64,000 nucleotides of DNA, from the NCBI RefSeq assembly GCF_019801605.1, contig NZ_JAHVIT010000002.1, positions 930,001 through 994,000 of the forward strand. The letters are read 5' to 3'. The first letter of the stretch is position 1. Every line of letters starts with the position of its first letter. Origin of the DNA: Maritimibacter alkaliphilus. Its GTDB lineage: Bacteria > Pseudomonadota > Alphaproteobacteria > Rhodobacterales > Rhodobacteraceae. The notes beneath the pieces are model-generated. The model did not search any database and was not told where the DNA came from. It saw nothing but the letters and a program-made list of their open reading frames with translations. The position numbers were made by a program, and so were the translations under genes. Positions 35,524 to 45,605 of the stretch are shown here, piece by piece.

Positions 35524-38500
35524 TCAGACTCCGGGGGACCGCCGCAGGTCCAGCGTGTGCGGGAACTCGGGGTGCGTGCTTTCCGATGGCGGCTGGTACG
35601 ACCCGGGCGTGTGCCCCTTGGCCTCGAACCGGGCCAGGCGGCGGGCCTCGGCCTCGTTACCGTTCACCGGGAAGGTGTCGTAGTTGCGTCCGCCGGGATG
35701 TGCAACGTGATACGTGCAGCCACCGATCGCCCGGCCGGTCCATGTGTCGTAGATGTCGAAATGCAGCGGCGCGTTCACCGGCAGCACCGGGTGCAGCGCC
35801 TCGGGCGGTTGCCACGCCTTGTAGCGCACGCCGCCCACGAAGGTGCCCGAGGTCTCGGTCCCCGCCAGCGGCACGGTGCGGCCATTGCAGGTGACGGCAT
35901 AGCGTCCGGGGTTCTTGGTGGAGAGCTGCACCTGAAGCCTTTCGACCGAGCTGTCGGTGTAGCGCACCGTGCCGCCGATGGCGCCGGTTTCGCCCAGCAC
36001 GTGCCACGGCTCCAGCGCCTGCCGCAGTTCCAGCGTGCAGCCCTCGTAGGTGACCTCGCCGCAGAACGGGAAGCGGAATTCCTTCTGGGCGATGAACCAT
36101 TCCTCCTCGACCGGGTAGCCGTGGTCATCGAGGTCGCGCAGCACGTCGCGGAAATCCTCCCAGACGAAATGCGGCAGCATGAACCGGTCGTGCAGGACGG
36201 TGCCCCAGCGGACCGGCTTGCCCTTGATGGGCGCATGCCACATCCGGGCGATGATCGCGCGGATCAGCACCTGCTGCGCGAGGCTCATCTTGGCATCGGG
36301 CGGCATCTCGAAGCCGCGGAATTCCACGAGGCCCAGACGGCCCGTGGGCCCGTCGGGGGAGTAGAGCTTGTCGATGCAGATCTCGGCCCGGTGGGTGTTG
36401 CCGGTGACATCGGTCATCATGTTGCGCAGCAGCCGGTCCACCAGCCACGGCAACGGCTTGGGGGCGGCCTCGTCGGGATCGGGGATCTGCGACAGGGCGA
36501 TCTCCAGCTCGTAGAGCGTGTCGTGCCGGGCCTCGTCGATCCGGGGCGCCTGCGAGGTCGGGCCGATGAAGAGGCCGGAGAAGAGGTAGGACAGCGAAGG
36601 GTGCCGCTGCCAGTAGAGGATCAGCGAGCGCAGCAGGTCCGGGCGGCGCAGGAAGGGGCTGTCGTTGGGCGTGGCCCCGCCCACGACGACGTGGTTGCCC
36701 CCACCGGTGCCGGTGTGGCGCCCGTCGATCATGAACTTGTCGGCGCCAAGGCGGGTCTGCCGGGCCTCCTCGTAGATCGCCATGGTGGTGTCCACGCAGT
36801 CCTGCCAATTGTCGGCGGGGTGGATGTTCACCTCGATCACGCCGGGATCGGGGGCGACGCGGATCACGTTGATCCGGCTGTCATGGGGCGGCGCGTAGCC
36901 TTCGATATGCACCTTGAGGTCCAGCTTGCCGGCGGCCGCCTCGACCGCGGCCAGCAGGTCGAGGTAATCCTCGACGTCCTCGGTCGGCGGCAGGAAGACC
37001 GACAGCTTGCCATTGCGCGGCTCGACCGAGATCGCGGTGCGCACGGCGCCGCCCAGTTCGGCGGTCTGTTCCACGATGGTCTGCCCCACCGGCGTGGCGG
37101 TGAACGAGGCGGTGGCTTGATGCGCCCGCGCGGCATCCGCATCCTCGGGCAGGTCGTAGTCGGGCAGCGGCGGTTTCGCCTCGGTCGGGTCCGAGGGGTA
37201 GATGTAGGGATAGGCCGAGGGCTTGACGTGGGACAGCGATCCCAGCGGCAGGCGATAGCCCACGGGGCTGTCACCGGGCACCAGGAAGATGCGGCCACGG
37301 CGCAGGGACCAGCGTTCGGTCTGCCACTTGCGCCCCGACGCACGGCCCTGCCAGGCCTGCACCGGCAGCACGTAACCGGACGGCGTGGTCAGGCCCCGTT
37401 CGAAGACCTTGGCCATGCGGTGGCGTTCCTCGGGGTCCTTAAGCTTGTTGTTCTCGGGCGTGACGTTGTCGGGCAGCTGCGCTTCTTTCAGCAGCCATTC
37501 GCCCGGGTCCTCCCAGGCGGGTTCAACGAACTCGGGGCCCAGTTCCAGCTGGTTGGCGACCTCTTGCAGCAGCGCCTGTGCGTTCTCCGGCGTGGCGTGG
37601 TCGTAGGTCTGGTCCTCCTGCGCGATCAGGTCGGCGTTGCGCCAGATCGGCTTGCCGTCCTTGCGCCAGAAGAGGCTGAAGGTCCAGCGCGGCAGGGTCT
37701 CGCCCGGATACCACTTGCCCTGACCGTAATGCAGGAAGCCGCCCGGGGCGAACTTCAGCCGCAGCTTGCGGATCAGCTGATCCGCAAGGCCGCGCTTCAT
37801 CGGGCCCACGGCGGCGGTGTTCCACTCGGCGCTTTCGAAATCGTCGATCGAGACGAAGGTCGGCTCGCCGCCCATGGTCAGGCGGACGTCGCCCTCGGCC
37901 AGCTTCTCGTCCACCTTCTTGCCGAGCGCGTTCAGCCGCTCCCACGAGGCATCGGAGAAGGGCTTGGTGATCCGCGGATGCTCCGACACCCGGTCGACCT
38001 TCATGTCGAACTGGAAATCCACCTCGGCATAGGAGGCCATCCCCGCGATCGGCGCGGCAGAGCGGTAATGCGGCGTGGCGGCCAGAGGAATGTGGCTCTC
38101 GCCCGTCAGCAGGCCCGAGGTAGGATCAAGCCCGATCCAGCCCGCGCCGGGGATATAGACCTCGACCCATGCGTGCAGGTCGGTGAAGTCGTGATCCGTG
38201 CCCGAGGGCCCGTCGAGCGACTTGAGGTCGGGCTTCAGCTGGATCAGGTAGCCCGAGACGAAACGCGCGGCGAAGCCGAGGTTGCGCAGTACCTGCACCA
38301 GCAGCCACGAGCTGTCGCGGCACGAGCCCGAGACCCGTTGCAGCGTCTCGTCCGGGGTCTGCACGCCCGGCTCCATCCGGATCGTGTAATCGACGTGGTT
38401 CGCCACATGGGCGTTGAGCCCGACGAGGAAGTCGATGGTGCGGTCCTGATCGCGCGGGATGCCCTCCATGAATGTCGCCAGCAGCGGCGTCATCGGCTCG

Positions 38501-38859
38501 GGCGTGGAATAGATCGACAGGTCGTTGCCCAGCTCCAGCGGGGCGGGGAAGGGCCATGTCTCGGCGCTTTCCTCCACGAAGAAGTCGAAGGGGTTGTAGA
38601 CCGACATGTCGGCCACGAGGTCGACCTCGATCTTGAACTCGCGCACCGGCTCCGGGAAGACGAAGCGCGCCATCCAGTTGCCGTAGGGATCCTGCTGATG
38701 GTTCACGAAATGCCCGCCGGGGCTGACCTTCAGTGAATGGCTGATGACCCGGGTCCGGGAATGCGGCGCCGGGCGCAGACGGATGATCTGCGGGCCGAGC
38801 GTGACCGGCCGGTCATACTTGTAATGGGTCAGGTGGTAGATCGCGGCGTTGATCGACAT
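35524..38859 (-). CDS. Large transglutaminase-like protein with DUF2126 domain
   Basis: This 1111-residue protein has an N-terminal Bact_transglu_N and transglutaminase core (Cys180 in [14 protein letters not shown], His in [13 protein letters not shown], Asp in [10 protein letters not shown]). A very long DUF2126 region follows, with [47 protein letters not shown] and [34 protein letters not shown]. The DUF2126 part resembles glutamate-cysteine-ligase-like sequence in flavour, but this was judged by eye only. It is the first gene of the minus arm and lies 3 nt from the ATP-grasp/alpha-E fusion gene. The ATG at 38859 ([18 protein letters not shown]) matches the domain start. Confidence 0.88.
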   Translation of the reverse strand: MSINAAIYHLTHYKYDRPVTLGPQIIRLRPAPHSRTRVISHSLKVSPGGHFVNHQQDPYGNWMARFVFPEPVREFKIEVDLVADMSVYNPFDFFVEESAETWPFPAPLELGNDLSIYSTPEPMTPLLATFMEGIPRDQDRTIDFLVGLNAHVANHVDYTIRMEPGVQTPDETLQRVSGSCRDSSWLLVQVLRNLGFAARFVSGYLIQLKPDLKSLDGPSGTDHDFTDLHAWVEVYIPGAGWIGLDPTSGLLTGESHIPLAATPHYRSAAPIAGMASYAEVDFQFDMKVDRVSEHPRITKPFSDASWERLNALGKKVDEKLAEGDVRLTMGGEPTFVSIDDFESAEWNTAAVGPMKRGLADQLIRKLRLKFAPGGFLHYGQGKWYPGETLPRWTFSLFWRKDGKPIWRNADLIAQEDQTYDHATPENAQALLQEVANQLELGPEFVEPAWEDPGEWLLKEAQLPDNVTPENNKLKDPEERHRMAKVFERGLTTPSGYVLPVQAWQGRASGRKWQTERWSLRRGRIFLVPGDSPVGYRLPLGSLSHVKPSAYPYIYPSDPTEAKPPLPDYDLPEDADAARAHQATASFTATPVGQTIVEQTAELGGAVRTAISVEPRNGKLSVFLPPTEDVEDYLDLLAAVEAAAGKLDLKVHIEGYAPPHDSRINVIRVAPDPGVIEVNIHPADNWQDCVDTTMAIYEEARQTRLGADKFMIDGRHTGTGGGNHVVVGGATPNDSPFLRRPDLLRSLILYWQRHPSLSYLFSGLFIGPTSQAPRIDEARHDTLYELEIALSQIPDPDEAAPKPLPWLVDRLLRNMMTDVTGNTHRAEICIDKLYSPDGPTGRLGLVEFRGFEMPPDAKMSLAQQVLIRAIIARMWHAPIKGKPVRWGTVLHDRFMLPHFVWEDFRDVLRDLDDHGYPVEEEWFIAQKEFRFPFCGEVTYEGCTLELRQALEPWHVLGETGAIGGTVRYTDSSVERLQVQLSTKNPGRYAVTCNGRTVPLAGTETSGTFVGGVRYKAWQPPEALHPVLPVNAPLHFDIYDTWTGRAIGGCTYHVAHPGGRNYDTFPVNGNEAEARRLARFEAKGHTPGSYQPPSESTHPEFPHTLDLRRSPGV

Positions 38860-39302
38860 GGAACGTGTCACCCTGAGTTGCTGCGCGGTGCCTTGCATCA
38901 CATCCGGGACCGGGCCGGTCAGGCAAGGACAGATGTACGCTTCCCAAAGGGATAGGGGATGTGGGGACGAAAAAACAGGCTCTTGCGCGGAGACGGCGGC
39001 CACAGGTTGTGACCTCTACGGTGGAGAGGGAGCGCCAACGGCATGGAACCGCTTGATTCGGGTCGGTTCCTTGCCAAGGGTGACGCAGGGTTTGCGCAAA
39101 TTCCCGGCAGCTGCCTATGATGGAGGCGGAAATTCCCGCTGCGCCGCGTGGTCAGAATCGCGCATCCCGCGGAAAGCTGGAACTGTCGGGTCTGCGGCGT
39201 CGCGCCCTGATGTCCCGAGTGGTCCTGCACTGGACCTGCCTGTATGCAGGCTATATTGATCGGGACCGCGCAACGCTCGGATGAAGGGAGAACGAGGGTG
39301 GC
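38860..39302. promoter_or_regulatory. Divergent promoter region of the ATP-grasp/alpha-E/Anbu cluster
   Basis: This 443-nt gap separates the two arms and holds no credible gene. On the plus strand a sigma-70-like pair TTGCGC (39092) and TATGAT (39116) has an 18-nt spacer. Further down a CCTGC-N6-GCAGG dyad lies next to TATATT (39252). An AGGGAG-type ribosome site precedes the ATG at 39303. Confidence 0.45.
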
Positions 39303-40730
39303 ATGACGGACAGTAAGTTCTTTGACGAAATGATGAATCCCGGCGGGGACGCCCGCCCGCCCTATTCCAATTACGCAGACTGGTTTTCCGGCGAGGACCC
39401 CAAGAGCCTCCTGAAGAAGTCGGCCGAGGCCGAGGCCTTCTTCCGCCGCATCGGGATCACCTTCAACGTCTACGGCCAGTCCGAGGCGGATGAACGGCTG
39501 ATCCCCTTCGACATCGTGCCGCGGATCATCTCGGCCAGCGAATGGCGCCAGCTGGAGCGTGGGATCGAACAGCGGGTCCGGGCGATTAATGCCTTCCTCG
39601 CGGATATCTACCACCGGCAGGAAATCCTGAAGGCCGGGCGCATCCCGCCCGAGATCATCAGCGGGAACGAGGCCTACCTGCCGCAGATGGTGGGCGTCAC
39701 GCCGCCGGGCGGCGTCTATACCCATATCGTCGGCACCGACCTCGTGCGCACCGGCGAGAACGAATTCTACGTGCTGGAAGACAACGCCCGCACGCCCTCC
39801 GGCGTCTCCTACATGCTGGAGAACCGCGAGACGATGCTCCAGATGTTCCCGGAGCTCTTCACCCAGATGAAGGTGCGGCCGGTTTCGTCCTATCCGGCCG
39901 AACTGCGCCGTTCGCTGAGCGAGAGCGCACCGCCGAACTTCTCGGGCAGCAAGCCGACACTGGCCGTGCTGACGCCGGGCATCCACAACTCCGCCTATTT
40001 CGAGCACAGCTTCCTCGCCGACCAGATGGGTGCGGAGCTGGTCGAGGCGGGCGACCTGCGGATCGTGGACGGCAAGGTCAACATGCGCACGATCCGGGGC
40101 TACAAGCCGATCGACGTGATCTATCGCCGGGTCGACGATGCCTTCCTCGATCCGCTGACCTTCAACCCGGAAAGCCTGCTGGGCGTGCCGGGGATCATGG
40201 ATGTCTACCGCGCGGGCAACATCACCATCGCCAACGCGCCGGGCACCGGCATCGCGGACGACAAGGCGCTCTACAGCTACATGCCGGACATCGTCGAGTT
40301 CTACACCGGCGAGAAGGCGATCCTGCAGAACGTGCCGACGTGGCGCTGCTCGGAGCCTGACAGCCTTGCCTACGTGCTCGATCACCTCGCCGAACTGGTG
40401 GTGAAGGAAGTGCACGGCTCCGGTGGCTACGGGATGCTTGTCGGGCCCGCCGCCTCCAAGAAGGAGCTGGCGGAGTTCGAGGCCAAGCTGCGTGCCAAGC
40501 CCAAGAACTACATCGCCCAGCCGACGCTGGCGCTTTCGACCGTGCCGATCATGACCAAGGCGGGGCTCGCGCCGCGCCACGTCGACCTGCGGCCCTTCGT
40601 CCTCGTCTCGCCCAAGAAGGTCCACATCACGGCGGGCGGGCTGACGCGGGTGGCGCTGAAGGAAGGCTCGCTCGTCGTGAACTCGTCGCAGGGCGGCGGC
40701 ACGAAAGATACCTGGGTTCTGGGGGACTGA
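39303..40730 (+). CDS. Circularly permuted ATP-grasp type 2 family protein
   Basis: This is a 475-residue stand-alone ATP-grasp (COG2308 type). Typical stretches are SASEWRQLERGIEQRVRAINAFL, GGVYTHIVGTDLVRTGENEFYVLEDNARTPSGVSYMLENR, LTPGIHNSAYFEHSFLADQMG, KEVHGSGGYGMLVGP and LRPFVLVSPKKVHITAGGLTRVAL. It is expected to use ATP to activate a carboxylate for amide formation; the substrate is unknown. It is the first gene of the plus-strand arm, with only 5 nt to the alpha-E gene. It is a paralogue of the N-terminal half of the 33088-35520 fusion. Confidence 0.9.
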   Translation: MTDSKFFDEMMNPGGDARPPYSNYADWFSGEDPKSLLKKSAEAEAFFRRIGITFNVYGQSEADERLIPFDIVPRIISASEWRQLERGIEQRVRAINAFLADIYHRQEILKAGRIPPEIISGNEAYLPQMVGVTPPGGVYTHIVGTDLVRTGENEFYVLEDNARTPSGVSYMLENRETMLQMFPELFTQMKVRPVSSYPAELRRSLSESAPPNFSGSKPTLAVLTPGIHNSAYFEHSFLADQMGAELVEAGDLRIVDGKVNMRTIRGYKPIDVIYRRVDDAFLDPLTFNPESLLGVPGIMDVYRAGNITIANAPGTGIADDKALYSYMPDIVEFYTGEKAILQNVPTWRCSEPDSLAYVLDHLAELVVKEVHGSGGYGMLVGPAASKKELAEFEAKLRAKPKNYIAQPTLALSTVPIMTKAGLAPRHVDLRPFVLVSPKKVHITAGGLTRVALKEGSLVVNSSQGGGTKDTWVLGD

Positions 40731-40735
40731 TCGGA

Positions 40736-41683
40736 ATGGCAATGCTGGGAAGAACCGCCGGGGGTCTGTTCTGGATGTTCCGCTACCTCGAGCGGAGCGA
40801 GAACACCGCCCGCCTGCTGGAAACCGGGTTCCGGATCGCGCTGACCTCGTCCAACGAGGCCGAGACGGAATGGGAGAGCATCGTGACCACCGCCGGTGTG
40901 CGCGAGCTCTACCTCGAGAAATACGACACCTTCGAGCAGGGGCATGTGATCAACTTCCTCCTGCGGGACAAGGACAACCCCTCTTCGGTCATGAACTCGA
41001 TCGAGATGGCGCGCCAGAACGCGCGGATGGTGCGCACGGCCCTGTCTGCCGAGGTCTGGGAAGCCACCAACGAGACGTGGATGACCCTCAAGGCCGCGCT
41101 CGCGCGCCCGGTCTCGGTCAAGAACCTCGCCGAGGTGCTGACCTCGGTCCGCCAGCATTCGGCGGTGGTGCGCGGTGCCCTGCATGGCACCATGCTGCGC
41201 AACGAGATCTTCGACTTCGCCCGGATCGGCACCTTCCTCGAACGCGCGGACAACACCTCGCGGATCCTCGATGTGAAGTATTACATCCTGCTGCCGTCCT
41301 CGGCCTTCGTCGGCTCTTCGATGGACAACACCCAGTGGGAGACGATCCTGCGCTCGGTCTCGGCCCTGCGCTCGTTCCGCTGGCTGAACGAGGAAGAGAC
41401 CTCGGCCATGGGGATCGCCAAGTTCCTGATCCTTGACAAGCGGATGCCGCGTTCGCTGGCGTTCTGCGCGTCGAAACTGGCAGGCAACCTTGATTACCTC
41501 CAGCGCGACCACGACGGGCCGCTGCCCTGCGTTGAGATGGCGGCACAGGTGAACGCCGAACTGGCCGCGCTGACGGTGGAGCAGATCTTCGACGACGGGT
41601 TGCACGAATTCCTCGAACGCAGCATCGTGAGGATTGCCGACCTCGCGTCGCAGATTCAGCAGGACTTTCGGTTTTACGGGTGA
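40736..41683 (+). CDS. Alpha-E domain protein
   Basis: This 315-residue all-helical protein of the alpha-E family (DUF403, COG2307) starts MAMLGRTAGGLFWMFRYLERSENTARL, the family signature, also seen at about residue 520 of the fusion protein. The alpha-E domain almost always accompanies the permuted ATP-grasp and presumably forms a complex with it. Here it is a separate gene 5 nt after the ATP-grasp gene and 3 nt before a transglutaminase-like gene. Catalytic residues are not known for this family. Confidence 0.9.
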   Translation: MAMLGRTAGGLFWMFRYLERSENTARLLETGFRIALTSSNEAETEWESIVTTAGVRELYLEKYDTFEQGHVINFLLRDKDNPSSVMNSIEMARQNARMVRTALSAEVWEATNETWMTLKAALARPVSVKNLAEVLTSVRQHSAVVRGALHGTMLRNEIFDFARIGTFLERADNTSRILDVKYYILLPSSAFVGSSMDNTQWETILRSVSALRSFRWLNEEETSAMGIAKFLILDKRMPRSLAFCASKLAGNLDYLQRDHDGPLPCVEMAAQVNAELAALTVEQIFDDGLHEFLERSIVRIADLASQIQQDFRFYG

Positions 41684-41686
41684 CCC

Positions 41687-42490
41687 ATGCGGTTGAAGAT
41701 CACGCATACGACCAGCTACTCCTATGATCAGCCGCTGCATTACGCGCTGCTCCAACTGCGGCTGACGCCGCGCGACGGGCACGGGCAACGGGTCTACAGC
41801 TGGTCGTCCCATGTGACGGGGGCCACGCCGCAGGTCTCCTTCATTGATCACTTCCGCAATCACGTGGACCTCGTCCTGATGGACGAGGCCGCCCAGAAGA
41901 TCGAGATCACCTGCACCGGCGAGGTCGAAACCGAGGACCGCAACGGCGTGCTGGGGCAGGACAAGGGCCACGCGCCGCTGTGGCTCTTCCTTCAGAAGAC
42001 CGCCGTGACGACGCCCGGTGCCGCTGTCCGCAAGCTGGTGAAGGGGCTCGAGGGCGATGTCGCGACCGACACGCTGGCCGCGATGCACAGGCTTTCGGAG
42101 CTGGTGGGCGAGGCCGTCGCCTACGAGAAGGGCGTGACCACGGCCGCCACCACCGCCGAGGAGGCACTGGCGGGCGGCAAGGGGGTCTGCCAGGACCACG
42201 CCCATGTGATGATCGCCGCCGCGCGGCAACTGGGCGTGCCGGCGCGGTACGTCTCGGGCTACCTGATGCTGCAGGGCATGGACCAGCAGGAGGCCGCACA
42301 TGGCTGGGCCGAGGTCCACGTGGGCGCCCTCGGCTGGGTCGGTTTCGATGTCTCCAACGCGATCTGCCCGGACGAGCGCTATGTCCGCGTCGCGGTCGGC
42401 CGCGACTATGGCGAGGCGGCACCGGTGCACGGGCTGCGGCATGGCTCTGCGAAGGAAGAGCTTTACGTTTCGTTGCAAGTACAGCAATAG
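41687..42490 (+). CDS. Transglutaminase-like protein of the Anbu operon
   Basis: This 267-residue cytoplasmic protein has Bact_transglu_N (MRLKITHTTSYSYDQPLHYALLQLRLTPR) and a transglutaminase core with intact triad: Cys168 in KGVCQDHAHV, His205 in AAHGWAEVHV, Asp221 in WVGFDVSN. It probably acts as an amide hydrolase or transpeptidase on the product of the adjacent ATP-grasp enzyme. It is third in the operon and 30 nt before the Anbu gene. Confidence 0.9.
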   Translation: MRLKITHTTSYSYDQPLHYALLQLRLTPRDGHGQRVYSWSSHVTGATPQVSFIDHFRNHVDLVLMDEAAQKIEITCTGEVETEDRNGVLGQDKGHAPLWLFLQKTAVTTPGAAVRKLVKGLEGDVATDTLAAMHRLSELVGEAVAYEKGVTTAATTAEEALAGGKGVCQDHAHVMIAAARQLGVPARYVSGYLMLQGMDQQEAAHGWAEVHVGALGWVGFDVSNAICPDERYVRVAVGRDYGEAAPVHGLRHGSAKEELYVSLQVQQ

Positions 42491-42520
42491 GATCCGGTTC
42501 CTTCTCTCGGAGTTGCCCCT

Positions 42521-43264
42521 ATGACCTATTGCGTGGGTATCCAGCTTGATCGCGGCATGGTCTTCATGTCTGACACCCGGACCAATTCGGGCGTCGACAA
42601 CATCTCGACCTTCCGCAAGATGCACACCTTCGAGGTGCCGGGCGAACGCTCCATCACGATGATGACGGCGGGCAACCTTGCCACCACGCAGGCGGTGGTC
42701 AGCCTGCTGCAGGAACGCACCAAGACGGTCGAGAACCGCGAGCCCGAGATCCTGCGGCTCGACTCCATGTTCCAGGTCGCGCAACTGGTGGGGTCCACCC
42801 TGAAGGACGTGATCGCGACCCATGCGGACGTGGGCCAGAAGGCCGACTCCACCTTCAACGCGACGATCATCCTCGGCGGGCAGATCAAGGGCGGCGCGCC
42901 GCGGCTCTTCCTGATCTACCCGGAAGGCAACTTCATCGAGGCCGGCGCCGACACGCCGTTCTTCCAGATCGGCGAGACGAAGTATGGCCGCCCGATCCTG
43001 ATCCGGGCCTATGATCCGGAGATGACCTTCGAGGCGGCGATGAAGCTGCTGCTGGTCTCCTTCGACAGCACCATCAAGGCCAACCTCTCGGTCGCGCTGC
43101 CGCTGGATTACCACATCTACACGCTCGACAGCTGCACCACCGGCACGCTGGGGCGCATCAAGGTGGACGACAGCTATTTCGAGACGATCTCGAACGGCTG
43201 GGGCGTCGCCCTGCGCGACGCCTTCGGGGCGCTGCCGGATTTCAAGCTGCCCGAAGGCGAGTAG
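42521..43264 (+). CDS. Anbu proteasome-like peptidase
   Basis: This 247-residue Ntn-hydrolase belongs to the Anbu family (COG3484), a bacterial relative of proteasome beta subunits. It has almost no propeptide: Met1 is followed by Thr2, the expected nucleophile after methionine removal (MTYCVGIQLDRG). The partner Asp (MSDTRTN, Asp18) and Lys (TFRKMH, Lys33) fall at proteasome-like positions 17 and 32 of the processed chain. A GGAG lies about 10 nt upstream. It ends the plus-strand operon after ATP-grasp, alpha-E and transglutaminase genes. Substrate and physiological role are not established. Confidence 0.92.
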   Translation: MTYCVGIQLDRGMVFMSDTRTNSGVDNISTFRKMHTFEVPGERSITMMTAGNLATTQAVVSLLQERTKTVENREPEILRLDSMFQVAQLVGSTLKDVIATHADVGQKADSTFNATIILGGQIKGGAPRLFLIYPEGNFIEAGADTPFFQIGETKYGRPILIRAYDPEMTFEAAMKLLLVSFDSTIKANLSVALPLDYHIYTLDSCTTGTLGRIKVDDSYFETISNGWGVALRDAFGALPDFKLPEGE

Positions 43265-43310
43265 GCCAGGCCTAAGGCTCACGTCTCTCGCCCGAGTCGC
43301 GCGTCCAGGG

Positions 43311-43781
43311 CTAGAGCCGCTTCTCCATCCGGAAATTCTCCAGCATCACGCCGCGCCGCTCGATCTGCTGCGCGGCGATCACCTGCCAGCCCTGCCGCAG
43401 CAGGAAGGGCCGGGCCAGGTGACTCGCCTCGCTGGTCAGCCGGGTCAGGCCCCGGGCGCGGGCCTCGGCCTCCAGCGCGCCGTAGAGCCGCGCCGCAAGC
43501 CCGCGTCCCATCCACTCCGGCGCGACGAAGGCAAGGTCGAGATGGCCCGTGCCTTCCATGGTGACGAAGCCTGCCAGCGTCTCTCCCTCCCACGCCGTGA
43601 CGCCGAATTGTGCCGCGAACTTCCGCCGCCAGTCCTCGGGATCGGGCGGGGCAGGGGCCCATGCGGCGCGCTGCGCGGCATCGTAATGCGCCACGGTCCC
43701 CTCGCGCACCGCGCGGAAGAAGAGCGCCGCCGCCGCCCCGGCATCATCGGGGGTGAGGGCGCGGAGAGTGAGCGAATCCAT
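43311..43781 (-). CDS. GNAT-family N-acetyltransferase
   Basis: This 156-residue acetyltransferase-fold protein has the acetyl-CoA-binding motif LAFVAPEWMGRGLAARLYGALEAEARARG at about residues 82-110. The N terminus LRALTPDDAGAAAALFFRAV is typical of GNAT proteins resembling RimI/YafP. The substrate is unknown. It stands alone, tail-to-tail with the Anbu gene. Confidence 0.85.
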   Translation of the reverse strand: MDSLTLRALTPDDAGAAAALFFRAVREGTVAHYDAAQRAAWAPAPPDPEDWRRKFAAQFGVTAWEGETLAGFVTMEGTGHLDLAFVAPEWMGRGLAARLYGALEAEARARGLTRLTSEASHLARPFLLRQGWQVIAAQQIERRGVMLENFRMEKRL

Positions 43782-44206
43782 GGATAACCCGATGATCTCG
43801 GACGGTTCTGCGCCGAATATGGCGAGTGTGACACCGACCTGACCAGTGCCGAAATCGACCTCTTGTGATGCTGAAACGGCATCCAGTCATGCACTCTGCG
43901 CACAAGTCTTGGGCGCTATACGCTGTATCTGCCACGATCCTGAGCAGGCCCGCGCGATTTGCATCGCCGAAGGTGCGGTATACAGGTCTTTTTTCCCCAA
44001 GGCCGCGGAAAGGCATTTTAGCTGGGCCGGCGGTCTTGGGCCGCATGAAGGGTGTGCGGTGACGAACCTGCTTGGCTGGTCGGTCGCCACCGCACGAATG
44101 CAACAGAATGTCGCCTTTGCGATATGGGGGGAAATCGGGGCGTTTCAACGACCGCGATACCATTCCTGCGCGGTGCCGGCGGCATTTCGAAGGGGTTTAT
44201 TGAAAC
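43782..44206. promoter_or_regulatory. Upstream region of the urea transporter operon
   Basis: This 425-nt divergent gap has no credible gene. It should hold the urt promoter. A CTTGTG...CACAAG pair (about 43862-43906) is visible, but no convincing sigma-54 (GG-N10-GC) element was found. AAGGGG lies about 12 nt before the urtA ATG. Confidence 0.4.
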
Positions 44207-45487
44207 ATGTCGAAATTTCTGAAGTCGATGCTCGGGGCCGCTGCCGGCTCCCTCCTGCTGAGCACCGCCGCCTTCGCGCAGGACACCATCAAGGTTGGTA
44301 TCCTGCACTCGCTCTCGGGCACCATGGCCATCTCGGAGACCACTCTGAAGGACACCATGCTGATGCTCATCGACGAGCAGAACGCCAAGGGCGGCGTACT
44401 GGGCAAGCAGCTCGAAGCCGTCGTGGTCGACCCGGCCTCCGACTGGCCGCTCTTCGCCGAAAAGGCGCGCGAGTTGCTGACCGTCTCCAACGTGGACGTC
44501 ATGTTCGGCTGCTGGACCTCGGTGTCGCGGAAATCCGTGCTGCCCGTGATCGAGGAACTGAACGGCCTGCTGTTCTACCCGGTCCAGTACGAGGGGGAGG
44601 AATCCTCCAAGAACGTCTTCTACACCGGCGCCGCTCCGAACCAGCAGGCGATCCCGGCCACCGATTACTTCCTCGACGAACTCGGCGTCGAGAAGTTCGC
44701 GCTGCTCGGCACCGACTACGTCTATCCGCGCACCACGAACAACATCCTCGAGTCCTACCTCGAATCGAAGGGCATCGCGAAGGAAGACATCTTCGTGAAC
44801 TACACCCCCTTCGGCCACTCCGACTGGTCCAAGATCGTGTCGGACGTCGTGGCGCTCGGCGCGGACGGCAAGAAGGTCGGCGTGATCTCCACCATCAACG
44901 GCGACGCGAACATCGGCTTCTACAAGGAACTGGCGGCGCAGGGCATCTCGGCGGATGACATCCCCGTCGTGGCCTTCTCGGTCGGCGAGGAGGAACTCTC
45001 CGGTCTCGACACCTCGAACCTCGTGGGTCACCTCGCGGCGTGGAACTACTTCCAGTCCGCCGACACCGAGGAGAACGCGACCTTCGTCGAGCAGTGGAAA
45101 GCCTACGCCGGCGAAGAGCGCGTGACCAACGACCCGATGGAAGCCCATTACATCGGCTTCAACATGTGGGTGAACGCGGTCGAGGCTTCGGGCACCACCG
45201 ACGTCGACACGATCATCGACGCGATGGTCGGCCAGACCTTCCCGAACCTGACCGGCGGCACCGCCGAGATGCTTCCGAACCACCATCTGACCAAGCCGGT
45301 GCTGATCGGCGAGATCCTCGCGGATGGCCAGTTCGACATCATCTCGGAAACCGATCCCGTCCCGGGCGACGCCTGGACCGACTTCCTGCCGGAATCGGCC
45401 AAGCTGAAGTCCGATTGGCCGGGCCTCGGCTGCGGCATGTACAACACCGAGACCGAAAGCTGCGTGCAGCTTCAGTCCAACTACTGA
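44207..45487 (+). CDS. urtA: Urea ABC transporter substrate-binding protein
   Basis: UrtA (426 residues) binds urea in the periplasm and hands it to UrtBC. The signal peptide is MSKFLKSMLGAAAGSLLLS up to AAFAQ. Family-defining stretches are IKVGILHSLSGTMAISETTLKD, VVDPASDWPLFAEKARELL, FGCWTSVSRKSVLPVIEELNGLLFYPVQYEGEESS and APNQQAIPATDYFL. The C-terminal Cys pair (GLGCGMYNTETESC) is also typical. It is first of a five-gene urt operon; no urease genes are in the window. Confidence 0.97.
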   Translation: MSKFLKSMLGAAAGSLLLSTAAFAQDTIKVGILHSLSGTMAISETTLKDTMLMLIDEQNAKGGVLGKQLEAVVVDPASDWPLFAEKARELLTVSNVDVMFGCWTSVSRKSVLPVIEELNGLLFYPVQYEGEESSKNVFYTGAAPNQQAIPATDYFLDELGVEKFALLGTDYVYPRTTNNILESYLESKGIAKEDIFVNYTPFGHSDWSKIVSDVVALGADGKKVGVISTINGDANIGFYKELAAQGISADDIPVVAFSVGEEELSGLDTSNLVGHLAAWNYFQSADTEENATFVEQWKAYAGEERVTNDPMEAHYIGFNMWVNAVEASGTTDVDTIIDAMVGQTFPNLTGGTAEMLPNHHLTKPVLIGEILADGQFDIISETDPVPGDAWTDFLPESAKLKSDWPGLGCGMYNTETESCVQLQSNY

Positions 45488-45605
45488 TCCGCGTCTGACG
45501 CTGATCACGCGGCCCGGGCGGTTCATCCCGCCGCCCGGGTCCTGAGCGCCTCTCCGCGTGCCGCCCGCCCGGCGCGTCGCACCCCGAAAGGATCAAGTGG
45601 GTCTG

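Noticed and set aside
33382-38736. A 1784-codon open frame on the plus strand opposite the DUF2126 and ATP-grasp/alpha-E genes
   Set aside because: The opposite strand has recognisable domains with intact motifs across the whole stretch. This frame gives His/Arg/Gln-rich sequence typical of the antisense of GC-rich genes.
43782-44163. Small frames in the urtA upstream gap as genes
   Set aside because: They lack ribosome sites, motifs and coding-like composition.
43860-44200. Sigma-54 (NtrC-type) promoter for the urea operon
   Set aside because: A nitrogen-controlled promoter was expected, but no GG-N10-GC element with good flanks was found by eye.
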